A DNA stretch of 47,579 nucleotides from Peribacillus huizhouensis (GTDB taxonomy: Bacteria; Bacillota; Bacilli; Bacillales; DSM-1321), in NCBI RefSeq assembly GCF_014138605.1, contig NZ_JACJHX010000016.1, positions 31,328 to 78,906 on the forward strand, written 5' to 3'. This document shows, piece after piece, positions 7,535-15,852 of this stretch (position 1 is the first letter of the stretch; every line of letters begins with the position of its first letter). Made by a program: the position numbers and the translations under genes. The notes under the pieces are model-generated. The model was not told the origin of the DNA, did no database searches, and was given only the letters and a program-made list of their open reading frames with translations.

Positions 7535-9294
7535 ATCAATTCGAGGAAGGAAAAAGGGTTCTTATGAAAGGCGCAGACGGTGATAAAAATGCGGTGAAAA
7601 TCGCCTATGAGATTTTCTTAAAGCTTCGCAAAGCCGAGCCCGACAATGCTTTTATTGAAGCCTATTACGGCAGCGCACTTACGCTATTAGCACGAGATGC
7701 TGTTCAGCCTCTGGAAAAAGCGGATAAAGCGCAAGAAGGACTAGATTCATTGAATCAAGCAATTTCCATGGACCCGAACCAGAAGGAAATTCGGTTGTTA
7801 CGTTCCAATGTATGTCTGCGACTGCCAGAGTCCTTCTTCCATTGCTCACAGACGGCGATCGAAGACTTCTCCTTCCTGCTGGATCGTTATAAAGAAGATC
7901 CCAGTTACCTTACTAATATGCAAGTCAGGGGAATTATGGAGGGTCTAAGTGCTGCTTACCAAAATGTAGGAAAATTGAGCGAAGCGAATGAAGTATTGCA
8001 ACGATTAACCCAGTTGAATAGACAATTGGAGAATGTAAGCGAGAAAGATATCGATGTTTTTCTTGAGCAGGTTATTCCACTACACAAGGACGCCGTTCAA
8101 GAGAAAAAAAACGACACTCATATGAATCAATTCGAGGAAGGAAAAAGGGTTCTTATGAAAGGCGCAGACGGTGATAAAAATGCGGTGAAAATCGCCTATG
8201 AGATTTTCTTAAAACTTCGTAAAGCCGAGCCCGACAATGCTCTTATTGAAGCCTATTACGGCAGCGCACTTGCGCTATTAGCACGAGATGCTGTTCAGCC
8301 TCTGGAAAAAGCGGATAAAGCGCAAGAAGGACTAGATTCATTGAATCAAGCAATTTCCATGGACCCGAACCAAAAGGAAATTCGGTTGTTACGTTCGAAT
8401 GTATGTCTGCGACTACCAGAGTCCTTCTTCCATTGCTCACAGACGGCGATCGAAGACTTCTCCTTCCTGCTGGATCGTTATAAAGAAGATCCCAGTTACC
8501 TTACTAATATGCAAGTCAGGGGAATTATGGAGGATCTAAGTGCCACTTACCAAAATGTGGGAAAATTGAGCGAAGCGAATGAAGTATTGCAACGATTAAC
8601 CCAGCTGAATAGACAATTGGAGAATGTAAGCGAGAAAGATATCGAGATTTTTCTTAAGCAGGTTATTTCACTACACAAGGACGCCTTGGGAGGCAATAAA
8701 AAGGCCGTTCAAGACATGCATCAGTTGTTGGAACAGGCGCGATCCGACTATCCGGGCTACCCGCTTCTGGATGCATACTATGGCATCACCATGTTGCTAA
8801 TCGCTCGGGATAAGACATCACCGTTGAGTAGATTGAAAGGGTCGAAAGCAGGACTTAAACTTCTTGATGGAGCGGTAAGTGCCGCCCCTCAGGATAGCAG
8901 GATCCGACTGCTGCGAGGCAGGGCCGCATATAGGTTACCTGAAGAGCATTTCCACCGAGCCCAAACGGTGATTGAAGATTACACCTTTCTCATCGATCGG
9001 GAAATGCATGAAGAAGGCTTCCTTGAGACAGAAAAATACTTGCAGCTTATTTACGAACTTGGCGAGGTATATTGCCGGATCGGTCGAAATCAGGCTGCGA
9101 TTATGTGCTGGAAAAAACTGAAAAACGATACCCAGGATCCTGATTTTCTGCATCTCCTCAAGATAAAGCTTAAGTCTTTGGAAGGGAAACCAGCCGTTGA
9201 ACATATACCGATCGCCGAGAGTCCCACATCAATTTTGATAAAAAGGGCCGTTCGTGCCGCCGGGAGCGAGCTCCTAAACTGGGCGGAGGAGTAA
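7510..9294 (+). CDS. Triple-unit TPR-like helical repeat protein
   Basis: 594 residues from ATG 7510 (GGAGGGGGGAATTGAA site). It is built of three ~197-residue units. Units 1 and 2 (residues 4-200 and 201-397) are almost identical; unit 3 is divergent. Each unit has the order GDKNAVKIAYEIFLKLRKAEP, IEAYYGSALxLLARD, LDSLNQAISMDP, IRLLRSNVCLRLPESFFHC, AIEDFSFLLDRYKEDP and LSAAYQNVGKLSEANEVL. These helix pairs are TPR-like and usually mediate protein binding. The C-terminus (IKRAVRAAGSELLNWAEE) resembles the ALxxGAxxxGxEL motif of the small proteins at 1861, 9402 and 10603. No signal peptide or catalytic motif is seen. It is likely a scaffold partner for those small proteins; the exact task is unknown. 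Confidence 0.75.
   Translation: MEKNDTHINQFEEGKRVLMKGADGDKNAVKIAYEIFLKLRKAEPDNAFIEAYYGSALTLLARDAVQPLEKADKAQEGLDSLNQAISMDPNQKEIRLLRSNVCLRLPESFFHCSQTAIEDFSFLLDRYKEDPSYLTNMQVRGIMEGLSAAYQNVGKLSEANEVLQRLTQLNRQLENVSEKDIDVFLEQVIPLHKDAVQEKKNDTHMNQFEEGKRVLMKGADGDKNAVKIAYEIFLKLRKAEPDNALIEAYYGSALALLARDAVQPLEKADKAQEGLDSLNQAISMDPNQKEIRLLRSNVCLRLPESFFHCSQTAIEDFSFLLDRYKEDPSYLTNMQVRGIMEDLSATYQNVGKLSEANEVLQRLTQLNRQLENVSEKDIEIFLKQVISLHKDALGGNKKAVQDMHQLLEQARSDYPGYPLLDAYYGITMLLIARDKTSPLSRLKGSKAGLKLLDGAVSAAPQDSRIRLLRGRAAYRLPEEHFHRAQTVIEDYTFLIDREMHEEGFLETEKYLQLIYELGEVYCRIGRNQAAIMCWKKLKNDTQDPDFLHLLKIKLKSLEGKPAVEHIPIAESPTSILIKRAVRAAGSELLNWAEE
7519..8700 (+). repeat. 591-bp in-frame tandem duplication
   Basis: Bases from 7519 and from 8110 run in parallel for about 580 bp with only scattered differences (e.g. 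GCTTTT/GCTCTT, ACGCTA/GCGCTA, GGTCTA/GATCTA). The period of 591 bp is 197 codons, so the frame is kept. Such close identity indicates a recent duplication or gene conversion inside the TPR gene. Confidence 0.92.
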
Positions 9295-9401
9295 TAGAAA
9301 GAAGAAACTCCTCGCAATCAGCTCAATCAGATAGGACGGCGCTAGTTCATGCTGCAACAGGCCATAGGGAGGGAAAGTTTCTTTTGAAGGAGGTGACACG
9401 C

Positions 9402-9581
9402 ATGTCAAAAGATGCTCTTAAGATTATCGTTAAGAAAATAAGGAAACAATCCGAGCCTATCATTGCAACTGCTTTGATCAACGGTGCTACCCGGGTCAGC
9501 AATGAAATGAATTACGGAGGAGGGCAGAAACTGGTCGGAAAGCGTGTCATCTGTACCAGCGGATTCTGCAAGGAACAATAA
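9402..9581 (+). CDS. 59-residue protein with one ALxxGA motif
   Basis: ATG 9402 is chosen because it is preceded by AAGGAGGTG; an upstream in-frame start at 9384 has no site. The N-terminal half (DALKIIVKKIRKQSEPIIAT) is basic and helical, then ALINGATRVSNEM matches the motif of the proteins at 1861 and 10603. The tail after YGGGQKLVG (KRVICTSGFCKEQ) does not resemble the relatives, has two cysteines and may result from a frameshift that shortened the protein. It lies 107 nt after the large TPR gene on the same strand. Confidence 0.6.
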   Translation: MSKDALKIIVKKIRKQSEPIIATALINGATRVSNEMNYGGGQKLVGKRVICTSGFCKEQ

Positions 9582-9779
9582 AATTGTTATGGAATGAACG
9601 AATGTAAAGACTCGACTCGGACAAACGTACACTTTTAATAAACTAGGTAGTTCATCCAACCTCTATATAGGGATCGCACATATCGTAACAAATAAGTTGG
9701 AAATGCAGGAAGTATATTTATTTATATTGCTTTTACGGGTTGGAGAAGTACCAATATATACAATAGGAGGTCCATAGGA

Positions 9780-10307
9780 ATGGCAGATCAAAGCGTCCAT
9801 AGGAAACAATTTGAGGAAGCGAAAATACTCCATAATAATGGGGTGGACGGAGACAAAAAAGCGGTGATAAAAGCAAACGAGATGCTCTTAAAGCTTCGTG
9901 AGGCTGAGCCTGAGAATGCGCTAATTGAAGCCTATTACGGCAGTACTCTCGTTCTATTAGGCCGGGATGCAGTTAAAATTTTGGAAAGAGCGGATAAGGC
10001 GCAAGAGGGATTAGACTCATTGAATCGGGCCGTATCTTTAGACTCAAACCAAAAAGAAATTCGGTTGTTGCGCGGGAACATTTGTCTGAGACTGCCGGAG
10101 TCCTTTTTCCATTGCTCGGGAACGGCGATCGAGGACTTCAACTTCCTGCTTGACCACTATAAAGAGAATTCCAACTACCTTACTCCAAAGCAAGTACGTG
10201 AAGTACTGCGAAACCTAAGTGCAGCTTACCAAAATGCAGAAAAACCTGACAAAGCAAATTCAGTCGTTCAGCGTCTCAATCAATTGGAACTGAAGAAAAA
10301 ATCATAA
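9780..10307 (+). CDS. Single-unit TPR-like protein
   Basis: 175 residues from ATG 9780, with an AGGAGG ending about 8 nt before it. It is a single copy of the ~170-residue unit found three times in the protein at 7510: GDKKAVIKANEMLLKLREAE, IEAYYGSTLVLLGRDAV, LDSLNRAVSLD, IRLLRGNICLRLPESFFHC, AIEDFNFLLDHYKEN and LSAAYQNAEKPDKANSVVQ. It ends cleanly in a basic tail (LELKKKS). The product should be soluble and helical. Together with the next ORF (similar to part of unit 3) it mirrors the larger gene, indicating duplication of a TPR-plus-small-protein module. Confidence 0.75.
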   Translation: MADQSVHRKQFEEAKILHNNGVDGDKKAVIKANEMLLKLREAEPENALIEAYYGSTLVLLGRDAVKILERADKAQEGLDSLNRAVSLDSNQKEIRLLRGNICLRLPESFFHCSGTAIEDFNFLLDHYKENSNYLTPKQVREVLRNLSAAYQNAEKPDKANSVVQRLNQLELKKKS

Positions 10308-10316
10308 GAAAAGAGA

Positions 10317-10544
10317 GTGAGGAGACCATTGACATTCAATGAGAGACTCGACAAAGCGGTAGCAGCCGCTCCGCACGACAGCAGGTTCCAATATCTTCGC
10401 GGCAGTTCCGCATACAGGCTGCCAGAGAAGTATTTCCAACGGACGTGGACGGTAATTGAAGATTATATTATCGGTAACAAGAAGGAAGAGGAGAAGAAAC
10501 AAGAAGTTCCCCGTAAGCATCACAAGAAGAAAATACGACACTAG
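10317..10544 (+). CDS. Truncated TPR-like fragment, probably decaying
   Basis: Reads from GTG 10317 or TTG 10329 (the latter after GAGGAG) to TAG 10544. The segment LDKAVAAAPHDSRFQYLRG-AYRLPEKYFQRTWTVIEDY matches the middle of unit 3 of the protein at 7510 (LDGAVSAAPQDSRIRLLRG-AYRLPEEHFHRAQTVIEDY). Flanking unit-3 helices are missing and the end is a lysine-rich low-complexity tail (KKEEEKKQEVPRKHHKKKIRH). It starts 9 nt after the preceding TPR gene. It is either a short accessory protein or what remains of a deleted third unit. Confidence 0.5.
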   Translation: MRRPLTFNERLDKAVAAAPHDSRFQYLRGSSAYRLPEKYFQRTWTVIEDYIIGNKKEEEKKQEVPRKHHKKKIRH

Positions 10545-10602
10545 AGAAAGAATCATCCCCCTTACCTGGGTAAATCGCAGGATCGGAAAGGAGGTGAGGC
10601 AC

Positions 10603-10923
10603 ATGTCAGATAGCATAAAAGGGGTCTTCAAGGGAGTAAAGAATGAGATCATTAATTTTGCCTTTGCTGCTTTGAGAAGCGGCGCTACCAACGTTGGCAA
10701 AGAACTTGTGAATGTGACGAGCGATGAAAATCGCGATGAAAAGCAACCGTCCAGTTTAGAATTCAGAACTTTCACCAATGCCTTGAAGACCGGTATCATA
10801 GGAACTGGCCAAGAATTAATGGAGATAGGACGGGAGCGCATAATGGAAAGCTCCCCACAGGCACAAAATTCGGAAATATCCGAGGAATCCACGGGGACGA
10901 AAAAATCGGTGGAAGAAAAATAA
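10603..10923 (+). CDS. Small protein with two ALxxGA-type motifs
   Basis: 106 residues from ATG 10603 with an AAGGAGGTG site. It carries two motif copies, FAALRSGATNVGKELVN and TNALKTGIIGTGQELMEIG, separated by a charged linker (SDENRDEKQPSS), then an acidic/polar tail (ESTGTKKSVEEK). The same motif occurs in the proteins starting at 1861 and 9402 and at the C-terminus of the TPR protein. The glycine/alanine face suggests closely packed amphipathic helices. Its location after a TPR gene repeats the arrangement at 7510-9581. Function unknown. Confidence 0.65.
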   Translation: MSDSIKGVFKGVKNEIINFAFAALRSGATNVGKELVNVTSDENRDEKQPSSLEFRTFTNALKTGIIGTGQELMEIGRERIMESSPQAQNSEISEESTGTKKSVEEK

Positions 10924-10941
10924 ATCAGGAGTTCTACGCGG

Positions 10942-10975
10942 AAAGACTCAAGCCGTTAATCGGCTGAGGACCTTT
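10942..10975 (+). terminator. Probable terminator after the TPR/small-protein module
   Basis: Imperfect hairpin CTCAAGCCG-ttaat-CGGC-TGAG followed by a pyrimidine-rich stretch (CCTTTCCCTTTC), about 20 nt after the stop codon at 10923. Confidence 0.5.
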
Positions 10976-11071
10976 CCCTTTCATCCTCACTCTATTCACT
11001 TCCGAAGAATATATTGATCTTGGATATCGTTCATTCGTAGCCAGAGATTACGAAACTGGAGGTGGGTAATT

Positions 11072-11854
11072 TTGAAAAAAATATTTGTCAACGGCATTAA
11101 CATTTGTTATGAATCGATCGGGGAAGGATTTCCTTTGATCGGACTTTCAGGAAAAGACAGCAACATGGACTCTTGGAACCCGGCAATCAAGGCCGCGTTA
11201 AGCGAAAGGTACAACTTCATCATGCTCGATCATCGAGGTACTGGCCGGAGCGACGCTCCGACAGAAGCTTACGACATCTCGGATATGGCCAAGGATGTCA
11301 TTGGGCTAATGAACGCGCTTGATATCGAAAAGGCACATATTTTAGGCCAATCCATGGGGGGAATGATTGCGCAGGAGCTTGCAATCGAAAGCCCCAGCCG
11401 TGTGTCGAAATTAATCTTATGTTCCACGACCTGCGGGGTCAAACGGGTGCCGCCTTCTTTTCGGATGATCAAGTGGCTGATGCGAAAGAACGCTGCATAT
11501 TCCCCGCAAAACACGCTAAATATGCTTTACTCCAAAGCCTATATCCAGGAGAATCCGGACTTGATCGCTTCGCTCGTGGAACGGATGCAGATCGCGCCTT
11601 CGAATCCTAGAAGCATGGAGATTCATCGTGAGGCGAGCAAAAATTTCGATTCGTACCATCGGCTCGGGCAAATTTCGGCACCAACGCTTATTATTCACGG
11701 CGAGGATGATTGGGTCTTCAGTTCGAAGCATCCTAAGATTCTGAACCGTCGTATTCCAGGCTCCAAGCTGATTCTATTTCCCCATGCGGGACACGGTGTC
11801 TTTTCACAGGAGCAGCGCAAGGTGTTGGAGGAAATCCATCGTTTCTTAGATTGA
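11072..11854 (+). CDS. Alpha/beta hydrolase
   Basis: 260 residues starting with TTG 11072 behind GGAGGTGGG. It is an alpha/beta-hydrolase fold protein. The DHRGTGRSD strand-loop precedes the nucleophile elbow GQSMGG (Ser near residue 95), the acid is in HGEDDWVF near residue 210, and the catalytic His is in HAGHGVF near residue 238. The length equals that of small soluble esterases or 3-oxoadipate enol-lactonase-like proteins. The substrate cannot be inferred; genes on either side are not metabolically linked. A strong terminator follows at once, so it is probably transcribed alone. Confidence 0.85.
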   Translation: MKKIFVNGINICYESIGEGFPLIGLSGKDSNMDSWNPAIKAALSERYNFIMLDHRGTGRSDAPTEAYDISDMAKDVIGLMNALDIEKAHILGQSMGGMIAQELAIESPSRVSKLILCSTTCGVKRVPPSFRMIKWLMRKNAAYSPQNTLNMLYSKAYIQENPDLIASLVERMQIAPSNPRSMEIHREASKNFDSYHRLGQISAPTLIIHGEDDWVFSSKHPKILNRRIPGSKLILFPHAGHGVFSQEQRKVLEEIHRFLD

Positions 11855-11871
11855 TCGGCATTAACGCAACA

Positions 11872-11913
11872 AAAAGACGACTCTTATTGATTTTGAATGA
11901 GTAGTCGTCTTTT
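11872..11913 (+). terminator. Terminator of alpha/beta hydrolase gene
   Basis: Perfect stem AAAAGACGACT / AGTCGTCTTTT with a ~20-nt loop, 18 nt after the stop codon at 11854. Confidence 0.8.
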
Positions 11914-11915
11914 CA

Positions 11916-12182
11916 TTAGATGAGTCCTTCGTAGTAGGGGCAGCCTATCAAGATTTGGCAAGTCGTACATTATCAACGAGCGAACTGGCGCAGCTGCCTT
12001 TCCTTCTATTATCTCCGGGGAGCAGTTCACGGTTATTCGTGGAGCAATGGTTTGCGGCCAGTGGTTTCACAGCGAAGCCAGATATAGAGCTGGGGAGTAT
12101 CGATTTGCTTAATGAGTTTGCGAGTTTAGGTTACGGGACTGTTTTCATTACCCGCTCGGAGAGCTTTGAAGTGGTAAGCTAA
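11916..12182 (+). pseudogene. LysR-type regulator fragment (substrate-binding domain)
   Basis: The frame from about 11916 reads LDESFVVGAAYQDLASRTLS, then STSELAQLPFLLLSPGSSSR, QWFAASGFTAKPDIELGSID and EFASLGYGTVFITRS before TAA 12182. This matches the central part of LysR effector domains (eLaxxPFIL...GSxsR...IELGsidll..fvaxGyGixFvtRs). The DNA-binding half and the last ~70 residues are absent, and the frame begins inside the terminator of the preceding gene. It is a relic, not a functional regulator. Confidence 0.75.
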
Positions 12183-12360
12183 TCGAGCCTCAGTTGGAGA
12201 TGAGCTCCCTCCTAGCATCGTCCTCGCTGTCCGCTGTGACATCAAGTTGTCGTTTAGCGGCTGATCGTTTCACCCGAATGCTCCTTTCTCAGAGCGAGTA
12301 GTTTGCATAAGCTCATTCAATGCCTGGATTAAGCTATCGCTCAATTTATTATTTCAACGA

Positions 12361-12404
12361 AAAGGCCTGTAGACCCCTTCCGCTGGGAAGGTTTGTCTAC
12401 AGGC
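12361..12404 (-). terminator. Terminator downstream of mtnK
   Basis: Long stem GCCTGTAGAC ... GTCTACAGGC with an inner CCTTCC/GGAAGG stem; on the minus strand it is followed by CCTTTTCG. It lies about 140 nt past the mtnK stop. In the interval 12405-12544 a 26-codon frame with its own AAGGAG (ATG near 12530) can be read, but it is too short to name. Confidence 0.7.
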
Positions 12405-12544
12405 TGGGACAAATGTTAAAACATATTTCTTCCCTGAGTCATCGCTGCCTAAGGCGATCGCCGTTTTAGCGTACCGACTGCAGCCAGCTTTGTTCCCCAA
12501 CCACCGATATGTCCAGCTTCTTTCGTCATGATAAGTTCGGCTCC

Positions 12545-13750
12545 TTAGTTTACAGCTTTTAAAGCGATATCCAACACTTCCTTAATAGAGTGGGCGGAGC
12601 GGTTTCGTTTGATCAGTGCCACGCCAATCTCCAGCGCGATCCGCTGCGCCTGTTCGCGGGCAGCCGCATCTTCGATGTGGTCGATGTCCGCGACGTGGAT
12701 AAAACCATGGACGCGGCACAACATTATCGCTCCAGCAAATCCTATTGTGTCCTGCAGCAGTCTTGCCACATACAAATCCTGATATCCTCGGGTCTTCGCC
12801 AACCGGTCGGCGGCATGCCCGTTCCAAAGCTCGCGGAACTGAAGCTCGAATTGTGTCCATAATTCGTGCACAGTACCCAGCAGGTAGTGGCGGTAATCAG
12901 TGCGCTCCTTCGCATCCGTGCTCCAGCCCTCTTGGCCTGAATAGTTTAGCAGCAGATTGGCGATAACCGTCCCGATATCAAAGCCCATCGGACCGTAATA
13001 AGCAAATTCGGGATCAATGACCTTCGTAGAATCCGGCTTGATGAAGATATTATCTGTATGCAAATCGCCATGCAGCAGGGCCTGAGCTTTCGTCAGAAAT
13101 TTCTCCCTCATCAGCGTAACCTCGAGATGCAACTCCTTATCCGCCCAAATGCGCTCAACGGCATCACGGATATGAGGCTCGAAAATGTTCATCCGGGACT
13201 TTGTATAAGGAGCATATAAGATAAGATCCTCGGTGATATTGCAAAGCTCCGGATTGATGAACGATTTCACCCGCAGTTTCTTCTCCTGTTGGTCCATGGC
13301 CAGGTCCGAGGTGAAGAACATCGTCCGTGCCAAGAATGATCCGATATGCTCAGCAAACAACGGATAACAGCCCCGCTCCATCAGTCCGCGGCGCATGACG
13401 GTGTGATCGCTCAAATCCTCCATGACCATCAACGCCAAATCCGGCTCGTACGCGTATACCTTTGGCGTCAGATTAGGACAAAGCTCCCCTTGAATGCGCA
13501 ATGCTTCGCATTCAATGCGTACTCTGTCCAGCGTCAAGGGAACCGATTCGCCGAGCATCTTGAAATAAGGCAGCGCCTGCTTCAGAATTAAGGCTCGCCC
13601 TGAGGCCGGGTCTGATATATGAAACACAAGGTTAAGATTACCGTCGCCGATCTCCCGTGACTTGAGCTGCGCACCATCCGGGAATACATCCTCGATGCCG
13701 TGTGCATACTCGACCGCTTCCGCTTGCGTTAAAGCGTGATAATTTGTCAT
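12545..13750 (-). CDS. mtnK: S-methyl-5-thioribose kinase
   Basis: 401 residues from ATG 13750 with a CGGAGGG site. The full MtnK pattern is present: EIGDGNLNLVFHI (nucleotide loop) near residue 34, VMEDLSDHTVMRRGL near 115, the kinase catalytic loop LLHGDLHTDNIFI near 230, and VIDPEFAYYGPMGFDIG for Mg2+ binding near 248. It phosphorylates 5-methylthioribose in the methionine salvage pathway. Its usual partner mtnA is not in the window, and no S-box riboswitch is visible in the 130 nt upstream, where a gene relic lies instead. It may belong to the native backbone at the edge of the acquired region. Confidence 0.93.
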   Translation of the reverse strand: MTNYHALTQAEAVEYAHGIEDVFPDGAQLKSREIGDGNLNLVFHISDPASGRALILKQALPYFKMLGESVPLTLDRVRIECEALRIQGELCPNLTPKVYAYEPDLALMVMEDLSDHTVMRRGLMERGCYPLFAEHIGSFLARTMFFTSDLAMDQQEKKLRVKSFINPELCNITEDLILYAPYTKSRMNIFEPHIRDAVERIWADKELHLEVTLMREKFLTKAQALLHGDLHTDNIFIKPDSTKVIDPEFAYYGPMGFDIGTVIANLLLNYSGQEGWSTDAKERTDYRHYLLGTVHELWTQFELQFRELWNGHAADRLAKTRGYQDLYVARLLQDTIGFAGAIMLCRVHGFIHVADIDHIEDAAAREQAQRIALEIGVALIKRNRSAHSIKEVLDIALKAVN

Positions 13751-13780
13751 TTCCGCATCCCTCCGAATACCGATTCCTAT

Positions 13781-13885
13781 TTAGCCTAGAATATCGAGCA
13801 CGGGCTGGAGCTGTTCCGTGATGGCAAGGTCGTATTGACGCACCGTAATGTCGGCGGCTTGGCGACAGACCGCTAAGAAAACAGC
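13781..13885 (-). pseudogene. C-terminal fragment of an unidentified gene
   Basis: A minus-strand frame reads AVCRQAADITVRQYDLAITE then QLQPVLDILG-stop at 13781, 31 nt upstream of mtnK. Base composition resembles mtnK, not the AT-rich DNA to the right. Immediately to the right (from about 13890) the sequence turns AT-rich, so this looks like the 3' stub of a gene cut by the acquired DNA. Family not recognised. Confidence 0.4.
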
Positions 13886-14212
13886 GTAAACTCGTTAATA
13901 TATTAATATGCTAAAAATATATGCATTATGATTCCTGATTACCTAAACACTGACGTAGAATACATTTTCGAGGGAGGCTTGTTGAAGTATTTTGATTTCA
14001 CCATAGAGGCTCTTCAGGGAAGCACAGGAGTAGTTCTTAATAGAAAGAAGCATTAAATAATTTTTCATCCCTTAAAACAAATATTTTTTTAAAAAGATAG
14101 AGGTGTTTAAAATTGGCCTCCTTCCAAAGTACACAACATAGCAATTCCAAATTTGGATGTTTCAAATGTAAACATGTATGCCATAAATTTACTAATAAAG
14201 CAGACCACTAAC

Positions 14213-14539
14213 ATGACAAAATTCAAACAACGAGGGAAAACATAGAGTAATCATATTTATTTAGGGCTGGACCCACTCACAAAAAAACGTAAAGAGATAT
14301 CTAAACGCGGCTTTAAAACACAACGAGAAGCAAAGGCAGTAGCACGCCTTGTAGAATTAGAAATTCAAAATGGCACTTTTACCATAGAATCCGATAAGCC
14401 TTTTGATCAATTCGCCCAGGGTTGGTTAAAAACGTATAGCCGCAGCGGTGTGAAGATAAGCAGTGTGAGAGCTCGAGAAAAAGAAATGAAGCATTTCACC
14501 TCTAATAAGTACACTGGCTTAAGAATGGGTATTTATTGA
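14213..14539 (+). pseudogene. Tyrosine recombinase (phage/ICE integrase) remnant
   Basis: From ATG 14213 the frame reads MTKFKQRGKT, amber stop, then HIYLGLDPLTKKRKEISKRG, KTQREAKAVARLVELEIQ, FDQFAQGWLKTY and REKEMKHF. This is the arm-binding domain and start of the core-binding domain of ICEBs1/Tn916-type integrases. The TAG replaces the Trp expected in the KxW-x-Y motif. After KHF the text jumps to YTGLRMG, which looks like box I (catalytic Arg) of the catalytic domain, then stops at 14539. An internal deletion plus a nonsense codon thus make it inactive. It marks the left part of the AT-rich acquired region. Confidence 0.75.
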
Positions 14540-14845
14540 TAAGCTCTGGATCTAGTAATCTTTATTTTTTTTATCAGTCGTTCTAGCTCGAATTTAGATG
14601 ATCTCACTTTTAACAAAAGATCCATTCGCAAAAATTACTCATTGGAGACATATCTTTTTGCTTCACAATTTCTATATAATTTTATAACCTCTTCACTTAC
14701 CACAACCCCTCCTTTGGATTTTTTCTTATTGGGTGTGACGAACTGATCTTAGTGATAATTAGAATTCAATCTTTATTTCATTTATCATATTTATTCAAGC
14801 AATTTTATTTAATAAACCTTTTAACTAGGTTCATGATGTTTTTTA
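14540..14845. other. Intergenic AT-rich stretch, no supported gene
   Basis: On the minus strand an AAAGGAGGGG site is followed by a 22-codon frame (VVSEEVIKLYRNCEAKRY...) and another short frame; neither is assignable. Nothing else is seen until the repeat beginning at 14846. Confidence 0.4.
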
Positions 14846-14998
14846 CATCATGCCGCCCGTAAGATGAGAGGTGTAATATCTTTAACGTAATGTGCAAAAG
14901 GTGCGGTATATTATGGTTTTTGCTAATGAGAAGTGTAACATCTTTAACGGGATTTTATCGTTTTTCACTTGAATGCGTTAGCAAAATGTTAACATGTC
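14846..14998 (+). repeat. groEL-tail repeat, copy A
   Basis: Begins with ACATCATGCCGCCCGTAAG, the reverse complement of a groEL 3' end (codes GGMM-stop on the minus strand). Then follow TGTAATATCTTTAACG, GGTGCGGTAT, TGTAACATCTTTAACGGG, ATCGTTTTTCA and GTTAGCAAAATGTTAACA in fixed order. Same blocks, order and strand as copies at 20946, 39272 and 47208. Interpreted as an attachment-site region with two direct arm-like repeats (TAAYATCTTTAACG). Confidence 0.75.
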
Positions 14999-15084
14999 TT
15001 TCCTTACAAACATTCTTAAGAACTTTTCCTTTAGAACTTACCTATCAATTCCCATATGAACTTTTTGCAAGTGCCAATGAAAAA

Positions 15085-15852
15085 TTAGAACCCATTTTCC
15101 ACTAACCATTTCATAATGCTTTCTTCTCTTTGCTTAATATCGTCTTGCTGCGCATCGTATTTACGCATTTTCTTCTGTGCAACAATATTTCCATCTACCA
15201 TAAACAGTATTCTTTCAGTTTTTGCTGCCACCTTTACATCATGCGTAACGAGCATTACCGTTGTCCCTTTTTTATTAATCTCTGCAAGAATTGACATAAT
15301 CTCTTCTTTCGATTTGGAATCTAATGCTCCGGTCGGTTCATCTCCAAATACGATATCCGGATCATTTATCAATGCTCTGCAGATGCCGACTCTCTGCAGC
15401 TGTCCTCCAGAGCCTTGAGTGATATTATGATCTGCAAGCTTTTCAATTCCTGTCATTTTCAACAGTTTTTTTACTTTTTGATTTACCGCATTTTTATCCG
15501 CATCTTTTGATACAAGTGCAGGAAACATAACATTTTCAATCAATGACAGATTCTTTAATAGATTAATATCCTGAAAGATAAATCCCATTGTTTCCAGTCG
15601 AATCTTCGCCAGTTCTTCTTCTTTTAGACTGCCGATTTCACGGCCTTTAAATTTCACACTACCAGAAGTAATTCTATCCATACCGCTTATATTATATAGC
15701 AGTGTTGATTTCCCGCTTCCAGATGGCCCCATGACCGATACGAATTCACCTTCTTCTATCTCCAAGTTTACATCCTTTAAGATATGAAGCTCATTATCTT
15801 TTCCTAATGCTATTTTTTTGTTCATACTTTTTGCTTCTACTATATTGCTCAT
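15085..15852 (-). CDS. ABC transporter ATPase (BceA/MacB type)
   Basis: 255 residues from ATG 15852 with a GGAGGAATATAG site. Walker A is GPSGSGKST near residue 43, Walker B DIVFGDEPTGALD near 165, the signature is GSGGQLQRV (a variant of LSGGQ), and the switch His is in LVTHD near 205. The family pairs with FtsX-domain permeases for export or sensing of peptides, antibiotics or lipids. It lies 150 nt downstream of such a permease on the same strand. No BceRS-type two-component system is present, so the inducer and regulation are unknown. Confidence 0.92.
   Translation of the reverse strand: MSNIVEAKSMNKKIALGKDNELHILKDVNLEIEEGEFVSVMGPSGSGKSTLLYNISGMDRITSGSVKFKGREIGSLKEEELAKIRLETMGFIFQDINLLKNLSLIENVMFPALVSKDADKNAVNQKVKKLLKMTGIEKLADHNITQGSGGQLQRVGICRALINDPDIVFGDEPTGALDSKSKEEIMSILAEINKKGTTVMLVTHDVKVAAKTERILFMVDGNIVAQKKMRKYDAQQDDIKQREESIMKWLVENGF

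Noticed and set aside
12582..12966. Several 70-90 codon frames on both strands over mtnK
   Set aside because: All overlap the strongly supported mtnK coding sequence and lack start signals.
13751..13890. SAM (S-box) riboswitch expected upstream of mtnK
   Set aside because: No S-box stems could be found; the interval codes the end of another frame.
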